Below are positions 6,646 to 13,705 of a stretch of 25,601 bases of DNA, piece after piece. Position 1 is the first letter of the stretch, and the number at the start of each line of letters is the position of its first letter. The notes below the pieces were generated by a model that was given only the letters and a program-made list of their open reading frames with translations, was not told where the DNA came from and did no database searches. The DNA is from SZUA-448 sp964602475. Lineage in GTDB: Bacteria > Bacillota > Clostridia > Lachnospirales > Lachnospiraceae. The translations under genes were made by a program, and so were the position numbers. The stretch covers positions 1 to 25,601 of the forward strand of contig CAZRRN010000037.1 of NCBI GenBank assembly GCA_964602475.1, given 5' to 3'.

Positions 6646-7723
6646 TGATTAATTCCTCTCTTTCCTGATTTAATTTGTTTGCCATATCTGACTGTACTGT
6701 TGGGAATAAGTGTGCATATCGATATGTGATATCTACTGCTTCGTGTCCTACTCTTTCACCAATAGCCAGTGGTGAATAACCCAAATGGATTAGTAAAGAA
6801 ATATGTGAGTGCCTTAATCCGTGGATTTTGATTCTCCTAATTCCGGCAGCTGCAGCTCCCCGATCCATTTCATGATGAAGGTAACTCTTACTAATCTGAA
6901 AAATACGGTCATGCTTTCGATATCCATATAAAGACTTAATATACTCTTTCATCTCTATACATAAGAAGTCCGGCATGATTATCGTCCGATTACTCTTTTC
7001 AGTCTTTGGTGTTGTTATAATATCCTCTCCCTCCAACCTCTGATATGATTTATCAATGGTTAAAGTGCCTTTCTTAAAATCAAAATCTGATTTTGTAAGT
7101 GCCAATAATTCTCCTTCGCGAATTCCGGTCCAATACAACATTTCAAATGCATAAAAAGATATTTCCTTATCTGCTACTTCTTCAATGAATTTCTGATAAT
7201 CCCCCTGTGTCCAGAATTCAACCTCTCTACTTTTTTCTTTCCCCATACCTCCTGCCTTCCTAGCGACATTTGCATTTAATCCATACAGATTTACCGCGTG
7301 ATTCAGTATTGCACTCATTTGATTATGAATTGTTTTTAAGTAAACCGGGGAGAAGGCTTCCCCATTGTCTTTTGTCTTTTTCATGATTTCATTTTGCCAT
7401 TGAATAATATCGGATGGGCGAATATCCTGTAGTTTTTTCTTTTTGAAGTATGGGAGTATTTTGGTTCTAATGATATGTTCCTTCGTCAGGAACGAATTAC
7501 GTTTCAATCTCAACTGTATATCATTAAGATACACTTCCACAAAATCTTCAAACTTCATATCCAAATTCTGATCACATTTTAATTTGAATGAACGCTCCCA
7601 CTCTTGCGCTTCACTTTTTTTCGCGAAACCTCTTTTTGTTTTCTGCTTACGTTCACCGGTCCAGTCCATGTAGTAAGTTCGGACTTCCCATGTATTGTTC
7701 TTAGTGTTCTTTATTACTGCCAT
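6530..7723 (-). CDS. int: Tyrosine recombinase (ICE integrase)
   Basis: 397 residues, close to Tn916/Tn1549 integrases in size and layout. There is an N-terminal arm-type DNA-binding domain (about 1-55), a core-binding SAM-like domain (about 57-160), and a catalytic domain with Arg202 (TGIREGELLAL), a hairpin lysine near 240-243, His301/Arg304 (HGLRHSH), His327 (VGHE) and nucleophile Tyr336 (YAHL). All catalytic residues are present, so it should be active. The ATG at 7723 shares a base with the xis stop (TAATG) and has GGGAGG seven bases upstream; an ATG at 7729 is too close to that site. The last 40 codons overlap the MobC-like gene. Confidence 0.96.
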   Translation of the reverse strand: MAVIKNTKNNTWEVRTYYMDWTGERKQKTKRGFAKKSEAQEWERSFKLKCDQNLDMKFEDFVEVYLNDIQLRLKRNSFLTKEHIIRTKILPYFKKKKLQDIRPSDIIQWQNEIMKKTKDNGEAFSPVYLKTIHNQMSAILNHAVNLYGLNANVARKAGGMGKEKSREVEFWTQGDYQKFIEEVADKEISFYAFEMLYWTGIREGELLALTKSDFDFKKGTLTIDKSYQRLEGEDIITTPKTEKSNRTIIMPDFLCIEMKEYIKSLYGYRKHDRIFQISKSYLHHEMDRGAAAAGIRRIKIHGLRHSHISLLIHLGYSPLAIGERVGHEAVDITYRYAHLFPTVQSDMANKLNQEREELINVGEEHGQEKPLEKRDGSIQDVEGRKRGTGNESETDGF

Positions 7724-7926
7724 TAACATGCCTCCCTGTTTTCTTCATTTATACCGCCGTATATTCTTTCTGAAAAATATTGTCGATTAACTCGACCCTT
7801 GATGACAATATAGCCGTCTTTTGCTAATTCTGCATTCATGTCATGAATGATTCGATATGCTTGTCTTTTTGAAATCTGTAATTCTCTTGCTACTTCATCG
7901 GCGCTAATAAATAATGTTTTACTCAT
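7723..7926 (-). CDS. xis: Excisionase-like HTH protein
   Basis: 67 residues, the size of the Tn916 excisionase. LFISADEVARELQISKRQAYRIIHDMNAEL (about residues 4-34) is a winged-helix/MerR-like helix-turn-helix, followed by a short wing (KDGYIVIKGRVNRQYF). Proteins of this kind bend DNA at the element ends and steer the integrase towards excision. The start at 7926 is preferred because AGGAGG lies seven bases upstream; reading further to 7983 would cross the promoter region. The stop overlaps the int start. Confidence 0.88.
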   Translation of the reverse strand: MSKTLFISADEVARELQISKRQAYRIIHDMNAELAKDGYIVIKGRVNRQYFSERIYGGINEENREAC

Positions 7927-7958
7927 TGTGGTTCCTCCTGTTGTTTTATGTCCGCGCC

Positions 7959-7976
7959 GTTCACTTCTGTACTGTT
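7959..7976 (+). promoter_or_regulatory. Operator-like repeat 1 (downstream of the xis start point)
   Basis: GTTCACTTCTGTACTGTT, one of three related 18-base sites in the xis-regulator gap (others at 7994 and 8033). It lies just downstream of the expected transcription start of xis-int, where a bound repressor would block elongation or initiation. Confidence 0.65.
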
Positions 7977-7984
7977 TTGTCATT

Positions 7985-8013
7985 AATATAACAGTTCATT
8001 TCCGTACTGTCAA
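7985..8013 (-). promoter_or_regulatory. Promoter of xis-int
   Basis: Minus-strand TTGACA (8013-8008), 17-base spacer, TATATT (7990-7985): near-consensus sigma-A promoter reading towards xis. Operator-like repeat 2 covers the -35 and most of the spacer. Confidence 0.8.
7994..8011 (+). promoter_or_regulatory. Operator-like repeat 2 (over the xis promoter)
   Basis: GTTCATTTCCGTACTGTC; it overlaps the -35 and spacer of the xis-int promoter. With two flanking bases it forms an ACAGT/ACTGT dyad. Confidence 0.65.
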
Positions 8014-8032
8014 TAATGTCAGCAAAAAAAGA

Positions 8033-8061
8033 TTTCATTTCTGAACTGTTGATGCTATAAT
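8033..8061 (+). promoter_or_regulatory. Promoter of the XRE regulator with operator-like repeat 3
   Basis: TATAAT at 8056-8061 preceded by TG one base earlier (extended -10); the -35 region (8033-8038) is weak. Operator-like repeat 3, TTTCATTTCTGAACTGTT (8033-8050), fills the -35 and spacer, suggesting autoregulation. Confidence 0.65.
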
Positions 8062-8092
8062 CAAAACAAATCTACCTTAAGGAGGTTTAAAA

Positions 8093-8620
8093 TTGGCTGA
8101 AAATGGAATTGGGGCAGTTGGGACCCTCATTAGACAATACAGAATTATCGCTGCATTAACACAGAAGCAGCTTGCAGAAAGATGTGGATTGAATGAATCC
8201 ACCATTAGAAATTATGAATTAGGTAACAGATATCCGGATGCAGAAACCCTTACTAAAATCGCAGCAGAATTAGGAGTTAGCTATTATACACTGGCAGACC
8301 CTAATCCTTATGATGTTACCGGTGCTTTACACGTACTATTTGATTTGGAACGATATTATGGATTATGCCCTGAAATGAAAAATGGAAAGATTATTTTCTC
8401 TTTTGGTGAAAAACCAGAGTGGGCTGTACCTACTGATCTGAAAAATACAGAGATGCTGAAAATCATGACCGAGAAGTGGATCCAAGTACGCGATGAATTA
8501 AAATCGGGAACCATTACAGATGATGACTACTTCATGTGGGAAAGTCGGTATCCGGAAAATTTGATGACCTCGAAACCAACAAATGATTCACGGAAAAGAA
8601 AAAAACCGAAAGATAAGTAA
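8093..8620 (+). CDS. XRE-family transcription regulator of the ICE
   Basis: 175 residues. The helix-turn-helix spans about residues 10-66 (LIRQYRIIAALTQKQLAERCGLNESTIRNYELGNRYPDAETLTKIAAELGVS), followed by an effector or dimerisation region and a lysine-rich tail (SRKRKKPKDK). Start is TTG at 8093, with AAGGAGG seven bases upstream. It is the only ICE gene on the plus strand here and is divergent from xis-int; the repeated sites between them overlap both promoters, so it probably represses excision and its own gene, like ImmR-type regulators. No induction protease partner is seen in the window. Confidence 0.88.
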   Translation: MAENGIGAVGTLIRQYRIIAALTQKQLAERCGLNESTIRNYELGNRYPDAETLTKIAAELGVSYYTLADPNPYDVTGALHVLFDLERYYGLCPEMKNGKIIFSFGEKPEWAVPTDLKNTEMLKIMTEKWIQVRDELKSGTITDDDYFMWESRYPENLMTSKPTNDSRKRKKPKDK

Positions 8621-8716
8621 GAACTGTGATTTTCTTTGTCCGTTCAGATATGAAATGTATAAAGAAATTATTCACATGATTTTTTCAAAAATTATTGTCA
8701 TTTGATTGTCACTAGA
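8621..8716. other. Probable ICE end region
   Basis: About 100 bases between the regulator stop and the guaA terminator. It holds an inverted, diverged copy of the operator-like motif (8640-8655), a T-rich/A-rich patch (8680-8692) similar to sites used by Tn916-like integrases, and a direct repeat of ATTGTCA (8694 and 8705). No perfect end repeat can be assigned because the other ICE end is outside the window. Confidence 0.4.
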
Positions 8717-8763
8717 CAAAAAGAGAGCCTGCAAACCCGCATAAATACTGGATTTGTAGGCTC
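8717..8763 (-). terminator. Terminator of guaA
   Basis: Arms 8725-8738 and 8750-8763 give a 14-pair stem with wobble or single mismatch around an 11-base loop; on the minus strand it is followed by TTTTTG. It starts eight bases after the guaA stop. Confidence 0.85.
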
Positions 8764-8770
8764 CTGTGTA

Positions 8771-10807
8771 TTATTCAAACTCTATCGTTGCGGGTGGTTT
8801 TCCCGTGCAGTCATATAGTACCCGGTTAACTCCCTTTACCTCATTTACGATTCGATTTGTAACAGTCCGAAGAACCTCCCAGGGTAGTTCGGCACTTTCG
8901 GCGGTCATGAAATCACTGGTGCATACTGCTCGAAGTACAACAGCATAATCGTACGTGCGGAAATCGCCCATGACACCGACGCTACGCATATTGGTGAGGG
9001 CAGCGAAGTACTGACCGAGATTCTTGTCGGCTCCGGCTTTCAAAAGCTCCTCGCGGTAAATGTAATCTGCTTCCTGCACGATACGCACCTTATCAGCGGT
9101 AACCTCGCCGATGATGCGGACTCCGAGACCAGGACCCGGGAATGGCTGGCGATAGACAAGATGAGCAGGGATGCCAAGCTCAAGACCTGCTATTCGGACT
9201 TCATCTTTAAAAAGCATGCGGAGAGGTTCAATGATTTCCTTAAAATCAACACAGTCAGGAAGACCCCCTACATTATGGTGAGACTTGATGACAGCGGATT
9301 TTCCAAGACCACTTTCGATAACATCCGGATAAATTGTTCCCTGAACAAGATAGTCAACCGCTCCAATGCGTTTTGCTTGCTCTTCAAAAACACGGATAAA
9401 TTCTTCACCGATGATTTTCCGCTTCTGTTCCGGTTCAGTGGCTCCCTTTAATTTTTCATAAAAGCGCTCCTGAGCATTAACCCGGATAAAATTAAGTTCA
9501 TAATTGCCATTTGGTCCAAAGACAGCTTCAACCTCGTCTCCTTCATTTTTTCGAAGCAGTCCGTGATCGACAAATACACAAGTCAGCTGGCTGCCGATCG
9601 CTTTCGACAAAAGCACGGCTGCAACAGAAGAATCTACACCACCGGAAAGCGCACAAAGCACTTTTCCGCTTCCGATTTGTGTGCGTAAAGAGGAAATCGT
9701 AGTTTCGACAAAAGAATCCATTTTCCAATCTCCTCTACAGCCACAGATGTTCTTTACAAAATTGGACAATATTTTTTTACCTTCTACGGTATGCATAACT
9801 TCCGGATGAAACTGGGTCGCATAGATTTTCTGCAGCGGTGACTCCATAGCAGCCACAGGACAGACCGGTGTATAAGCGGTAATCCGAAAGCCCTCCGGAA
9901 CACGTTCAATATAGTCGGTATGGCTCATCCAGCAGACTGTAGTATCCGAAATAGCTTCGAACAGTGGACTGTCTTCTACCGCTACCGTCACCTCGGTGTG
10001 CCCGTATTCACTGACCGGCGCTGTTTTGACCGTACCGCCTAGCAGGTGGGCAATCAGCTGCGCGCCATAGCAGATTCCAAGAATCGGAATACCTGTTTTA
10101 AATATTTCCGGATCATAAAGTGCAGAATCCTTTCCGTAGACACTGTTCGGTCCTCCGGTAAAAATGATTCCTTTCGGATGTAATTCAAGTAGCTTCTTAA
10201 GCGGCATCGTACTCGGATGCACCTCACAATAAACGTTGCACTCACGCACACGCCGTGCAATCAGCTGATTGTATTGACCTCCGAAATCAAGAACGATTAC
10301 GGTCTCCCGGCTCATAGCGACCTCCATTTCCATATATCCCGCTGTAAACGGTAAATGATCATATTTTTTTGAACCAAGATAAGTAAAGCCAAGCCTTGCA
10401 TACCATTGTTTCAGATGTTCATTCTCATCTATGATACCAATCAGAATCTTTTTTCCGCCAGCAGCACGGACTTCTTCGCAGATCCTTTTTACAAGCGCTT
10501 CTCCGTAACCACAATGACGGCATTCGGGAATTACAGAAAGATGACTGAGTTCATATACCGAATTCTCTCGTGGTAAATATGCAGCAAATCCAGCCGGACA
10601 TTCTTTCACCTTCATTCCAAACATCACCGCTCCGGCATCATATTGAGCTTTCAGTTGCGAAAGCGTTATAAAGCTTGTATGTGTCGGACAGTTTTGTACT
10701 GTCAATCCAAATTCTTCTGCAACTGTCGTAAATGCGGATCGTATCACTTCAAGGTATTCCGGCAGATCATGTTTTGTCAGCCGGTAAATATATATAGAAT
10801 AATTCAT
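8771..10807 (-). CDS. guaA: GNAT acetyltransferase domain fused in frame to GMP synthase
   Basis: 678 residues from ATG 10807 (AGGAAG upstream). Residues 1-164 form a GNAT acetyltransferase domain with acetyl-CoA motif RHCGYG in a LSVIPECRHCGYGEALV context. Then comes a complete 514-residue GuaA, which makes GMP from XMP, glutamine and ATP. In GuaA numbering it has amidotransferase triad Cys82 (GICYGAQ), His170 and Glu172 (FHPE), ATP-pyrophosphatase loop SGGVDSS (224-230), and the conserved C-terminal end (GKPPATIEFE). There is no stop between the two parts. The usual GuaA start (ATG 10315) has GGAGGTCGCT directly before it, so free GuaA may be made as well. A longer reading to 10855 starts at the promoter's own start point and is unlikely. 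Confidence 0.9.
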   Translation of the reverse strand: MNYSIYIYRLTKHDLPEYLEVIRSAFTTVAEEFGLTVQNCPTHTSFITLSQLKAQYDAGAVMFGMKVKECPAGFAAYLPRENSVYELSHLSVIPECRHCGYGEALVKRICEEVRAAGGKKILIGIIDENEHLKQWYARLGFTYLGSKKYDHLPFTAGYMEMEVAMSRETVIVLDFGGQYNQLIARRVRECNVYCEVHPSTMPLKKLLELHPKGIIFTGGPNSVYGKDSALYDPEIFKTGIPILGICYGAQLIAHLLGGTVKTAPVSEYGHTEVTVAVEDSPLFEAISDTTVCWMSHTDYIERVPEGFRITAYTPVCPVAAMESPLQKIYATQFHPEVMHTVEGKKILSNFVKNICGCRGDWKMDSFVETTISSLRTQIGSGKVLCALSGGVDSSVAAVLLSKAIGSQLTCVFVDHGLLRKNEGDEVEAVFGPNGNYELNFIRVNAQERFYEKLKGATEPEQKRKIIGEEFIRVFEEQAKRIGAVDYLVQGTIYPDVIESGLGKSAVIKSHHNVGGLPDCVDFKEIIEPLRMLFKDEVRIAGLELGIPAHLVYRQPFPGPGLGVRIIGEVTADKVRIVQEADYIYREELLKAGADKNLGQYFAALTNMRSVGVMGDFRTYDYAVVLRAVCTSDFMTAESAELPWEVLRTVTNRIVNEVKGVNRVLYDCTGKPPATIEFE
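10316..10325 (-). promoter_or_regulatory. Internal ribosome binding site for free GuaA
   Basis: GGAGGT followed by four bases, then ATG at 10315, inside the fused reading frame. The position matches the normal start of GuaA proteins. Confidence 0.65.
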
Positions 10808-10863
10808 ATTCTTCCTATCCTGATATCTCCATACACCAGCCATTCCTGATATCATATTAGAAA

Positions 10864-10892
10864 TTTATATCATTTTCGCTGTTAAATGTCAA
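10864..10892 (-). promoter_or_regulatory. Promoter of the GNAT-guaA gene
   Basis: Minus-strand TTGACA (10892-10887), 17-base spacer, TATAAA (10869-10864) with a TG one base before it. Expected start near 10857, leaving about 50 bases of leader before ATG 10807. No purine riboswitch fold is evident in that short leader. Confidence 0.8.
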
Positions 10893-11034
10893 TGTCAGCT
10901 GTTTCCGATATGAAAAAGAAAATCAAATTTATATAAATGCTATATTCATCAGTCAATCAAGACATTCGGATAGTTAAAATTAACTTTCTTTGAAAAGAAT
11001 TGAGTAAAATTCTGATAGACAAATACTTATACAA
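10893..11034. other. AT-rich spacer between the divergent guaA and uvrB units
   Basis: About 140 bases of AT-rich sequence without a convincing gene, terminator or hairpin on either strand. It leads into the 13-base repeat array. Confidence 0.5.
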
Positions 11035-11125
11035 GTTTCTTATATATGTTTCTTATATATGTTTCTTATGTATGTTTCTTATTTATGTTTCTTATATATA
11101 ATCCCTATATATGATCCTTATATAA
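11035..11125. repeat. 13-base AT-rich tandem array
   Basis: Seven head-to-tail units of GTTTCTTATATAT, starting every 13 bases from 11035; the first five are nearly identical and the last two drift. It lies upstream of the LexA box. The GTTTC..TATA core resembles the first unit of the 18-base array at 11286, so the two arrays may be related. Confidence 0.9.
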
Positions 11126-11181
11126 AATTATTATATAAAATACATATAAATAAAACCTATATTTATGCACAAATAAATTAA

Positions 11182-11193
11182 GAACAGTTGTTC
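11182..11193. promoter_or_regulatory. LexA (SOS) box upstream of uvrB
   Basis: GAACAGTTGTTC, an exact match to the GAAC-N4-GTTC core of Bacillus/Clostridium LexA boxes, with a G on the 3' side as in the extended consensus. It ends ten bases before the -35 of the uvrB promoter. Confidence 0.8.
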
Positions 11194-11203
11194 GATTTTT
11201 TAC

Positions 11204-11232
11204 TTGCTTTTCCGTACATTCTATTGTATAAT
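11204..11232 (+). promoter_or_regulatory. Promoter of uvrB-uvrA
   Basis: TTGCTT (11204-11209), 17-base spacer, TATAAT (11227-11232). Expected start near 11239, giving a leader of roughly 370 bases, most of it the 18-base array. Confidence 0.75.
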
Positions 11233-11285
11233 TCAAAAGCAATATAAAAGAATTTTTCTCGTATATGTTTCCCGGAAAAATTGAT

Positions 11286-11605
11286 GTTTCTATATAAAAT
11301 GAGGTTCCCATACGAATTGAAGTTCCCCTACGAATTGAGGTTCCCATACGAATTGAGGTTCCCATACGAATTGAAGTTCCCTACGAATTGAGGTTCCCAT
11401 ACGAATTGAGGTTCCCATACGAATAGAGGTTCCCATACGAATTGAGGTTCCTATACGAATTAAAGCTCCTCTGCAGATTGTGTTTCTAAACGAATTGAGG
11501 TTCCTCTACAGATTGTGTTTCCAAACAGATTGTGTTTCTAAACGAATTGAGGTTCCTATATAAATTTAAGTTCCCAGACAAATTAAGTTTCCTAGATGAA
11601 TTGAG
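11286..11605 (+). repeat. 18-base tandem array filling the uvrB leader
   Basis: Eighteen head-to-tail units of consensus GTTCCCATACGAATTGAG. Central units (11304-11446) are almost identical; outer units drift, with lengths of 17 to 19 bases. Downstream variants read GTTTCTAAACGAATTGAG and GTTCCTCTACAGATTGT. Every well-kept junction contains GAGGTT, a Shine-Dalgarno-like string. The last junction, GAGGTTTAT, is directly followed by the uvrB ATG, so the array apparently supplies the gene's ribosome binding site. There are no unique spacers, so it is not a CRISPR. Confidence 0.95.
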
Positions 11606-11611
11606 GTTTAT

Positions 11612-13594
11612 ATGGATCATTTCAAATTAGTATCCGAATACAAACCAACCGGCGACCAGCCGGAGGCTATCCGCGAGCTTGTACAGGGATTTCGTGATGG
11701 CAATCAGTTTCAGACGCTGCTTGGTGTTACCGGTTCCGGTAAGACCTTTACTATGGCGAATATCATTGAACAGCTGAACCGTCCTACGCTCGTCATTGTC
11801 CACAACAAAACTCTTGCAGCACAACTTTACGAAGAGTTTAAGGAATTTTTTCCGGAGAATTCCGTTGAATACTTTGTATCATATTACGACTATTACCAAC
11901 CGGAAGCATATATAGCATCATCTGACACTTATATTGAGAAAGACAGTGCTATTAACGAAGAAATAGACAAGCTGCGTCATTCTGCAACCGCTGCTCTTAC
12001 CGAACGCCGCGATGTAATTATTATCGCAAGCGTTTCCTGTATTTATGGGTTATCTGACCCGGTGGATTACCGCAATATGACTCTTTCACTGCGTCCTGCA
12101 ATGGAGAAACCATTAGACAGTGTACTCCGTCGTTTGATTGAGATGCAGTATACACGTAATGAAATGGATTTTAAACGTGGTACCTTCCGTGTTCACGGAG
12201 ATACTTTAGATATATTCCCAATTTCATCTTCCGACACAGTTACTCGGGTAGAGTATTTTGGAGACGAGATAGAACGAATTACCGAAATTGACGCATTAAC
12301 CGGAGAAATCCGTAATACGCTGGAGCATTTTCTCCTTTTTCCCGCTTCCCAGTATATTGTTCCTGAACAAAAGATGAAGAAGGCACTTCAGAACATTGAA
12401 GATGAGATGATCGAGCGGGTAAAGTATTTCAGAAGCGAAGACAAGCTGATTGAAGCGCAGCGTATCTCCGAACGTACTAATTTTGACATTGAGATGCTGC
12501 GGGAGACCGGAATCTGTTCCGGTATCGAGAATTATTCCATGCATCTTGCAGGTCACTCGTTTGGCTGTACTCCGCATACCATTCTTGAATACTTTCCGAA
12601 AGATTTTATGATATTTGTCGATGAGTCTCATATTACGTTACCGCAGGTTCGCGGTATGTATGCGGGAGACCAGGCTAGAAAAGCATCACTGGTTGACTAC
12701 GGATTTCGTCTTCCCTCCGCACGTGAGAACCGTCCTCTTAATTTTAACGAATTTGAGAGCTTTATTAACCAGATGCTGTTTGTCTCTGCCACTCCGGGTC
12801 CTTATGAATCCGAACATGAGCTTCTTCGGGCAGAGCAGGTTATCCGTCCTACCGGACTTTTAGATCCTGAGATCAGTGTCCGCCCCGTTGAGGGCCAGAT
12901 TGATGACCTGATTACCGAGATTCGAAAACAGACTGCTAAAAAACAAAAGGTTCTGATTACTACCCTTACCAAACGTATGGCCGAGGATCTGACAGACTAT
13001 CTACGCGAAATCGGTATTCGTATAAAGTACCTGCATTCCGATGTCGATACGCTGGAGCGCTCTGAGATTATCCGTGATATGCGAATGGATGTATTTGATG
13101 TTCTGGTCGGTATCAATCTGCTCCGGGAAGGTCTTGATATACCGGAAGTCAGTCTGGTTGTAATTCTGGATGCTGATAAAGAAGGATTTCTACGATCCGG
13201 CACTTCATTAATTCAGACTGTTGGACGTGCTGCCCGTAATGTAGACGGACATGTCATTATGTACGCAGATACAATCACCGATTCCATGAATAAAGCAATC
13301 AGCGAAACCAACCGCCGGCGTGAGATACAGGATCGTTACAACAAAGAGCATGGAATCACACCACAATCTATTACGAAAAAGATTCGCGATTTAATTCGAA
13401 TTACAAAGAAAGTAGAGCTTCCTCCGGAAGCTGATGAAAAAGCCCTTGAATCCATGAGCCGAAAGGAACTGGAAGCATATGGGAAGCAATTGACAAAGAA
13501 AATGACAACTGCTGCTTCGCAGCTCAACTTTGAACTTGCAGCGCAGATGAGAGACCGTTTGATTGAAGTAAAAAAACATCTGCAGGAGATATAG
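11612..13594 (+). CDS. uvrB: UvrABC system protein B
   Basis: 660 residues, normal length. UvrB is the damage-verifying helicase-like subunit of nucleotide excision repair, loaded by UvrA and then pairing with UvrC. Visible features: Walker A GVTGSGKT (38-45), the beta-hairpin segment with YYDYYQPEAY (about 92-101) that clamps one strand, DESH Walker B (about 338-341), helicase motifs V and VI (GINLLREGLDIPEV, QTVGRAARN), and the C-terminal UVR domain (QLNFELAAQMRDRLIEVKKHL) for UvrC contact. The start is fixed by GAGGT just upstream. A LexA box and promoter lie about 380-430 bases upstream. uvrA follows after 111 bases. Confidence 0.98.
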   Translation: MDHFKLVSEYKPTGDQPEAIRELVQGFRDGNQFQTLLGVTGSGKTFTMANIIEQLNRPTLVIVHNKTLAAQLYEEFKEFFPENSVEYFVSYYDYYQPEAYIASSDTYIEKDSAINEEIDKLRHSATAALTERRDVIIIASVSCIYGLSDPVDYRNMTLSLRPAMEKPLDSVLRRLIEMQYTRNEMDFKRGTFRVHGDTLDIFPISSSDTVTRVEYFGDEIERITEIDALTGEIRNTLEHFLLFPASQYIVPEQKMKKALQNIEDEMIERVKYFRSEDKLIEAQRISERTNFDIEMLRETGICSGIENYSMHLAGHSFGCTPHTILEYFPKDFMIFVDESHITLPQVRGMYAGDQARKASLVDYGFRLPSARENRPLNFNEFESFINQMLFVSATPGPYESEHELLRAEQVIRPTGLLDPEISVRPVEGQIDDLITEIRKQTAKKQKVLITTLTKRMAEDLTDYLREIGIRIKYLHSDVDTLERSEIIRDMRMDVFDVLVGINLLREGLDIPEVSLVVILDADKEGFLRSGTSLIQTVGRAARNVDGHVIMYADTITDSMNKAISETNRRREIQDRYNKEHGITPQSITKKIRDLIRITKKVELPPEADEKALESMSRKELEAYGKQLTKKMTTAASQLNFELAAQMRDRLIEVKKHLQEI

Positions 13595-13705
13595 AGCATC
13601 CTTCTGCCGTTCTTGTTCGATTTTTATACTTTACGCAATCTTCCCATCTGATACATTCACTATCAAGAAAGATAATACTATATAAATCCGAGAGGCACGA
13701 ATTAC

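Noticed and set aside
10808..10860. Purine riboswitch in front of GNAT-guaA
   Set aside because: The leader from the predicted start is only about 50 bases and shows no such fold.
11105..11365. Minus-strand frame with MGTSIR repeats
   Set aside because: It is a translation of the uvrB leader array, with no ribosome binding site.
11286..11605. CRISPR array before uvrB
   Set aside because: Units are joined head to tail with no unique spacers, units are only 17-19 bases, and no cas genes are nearby.
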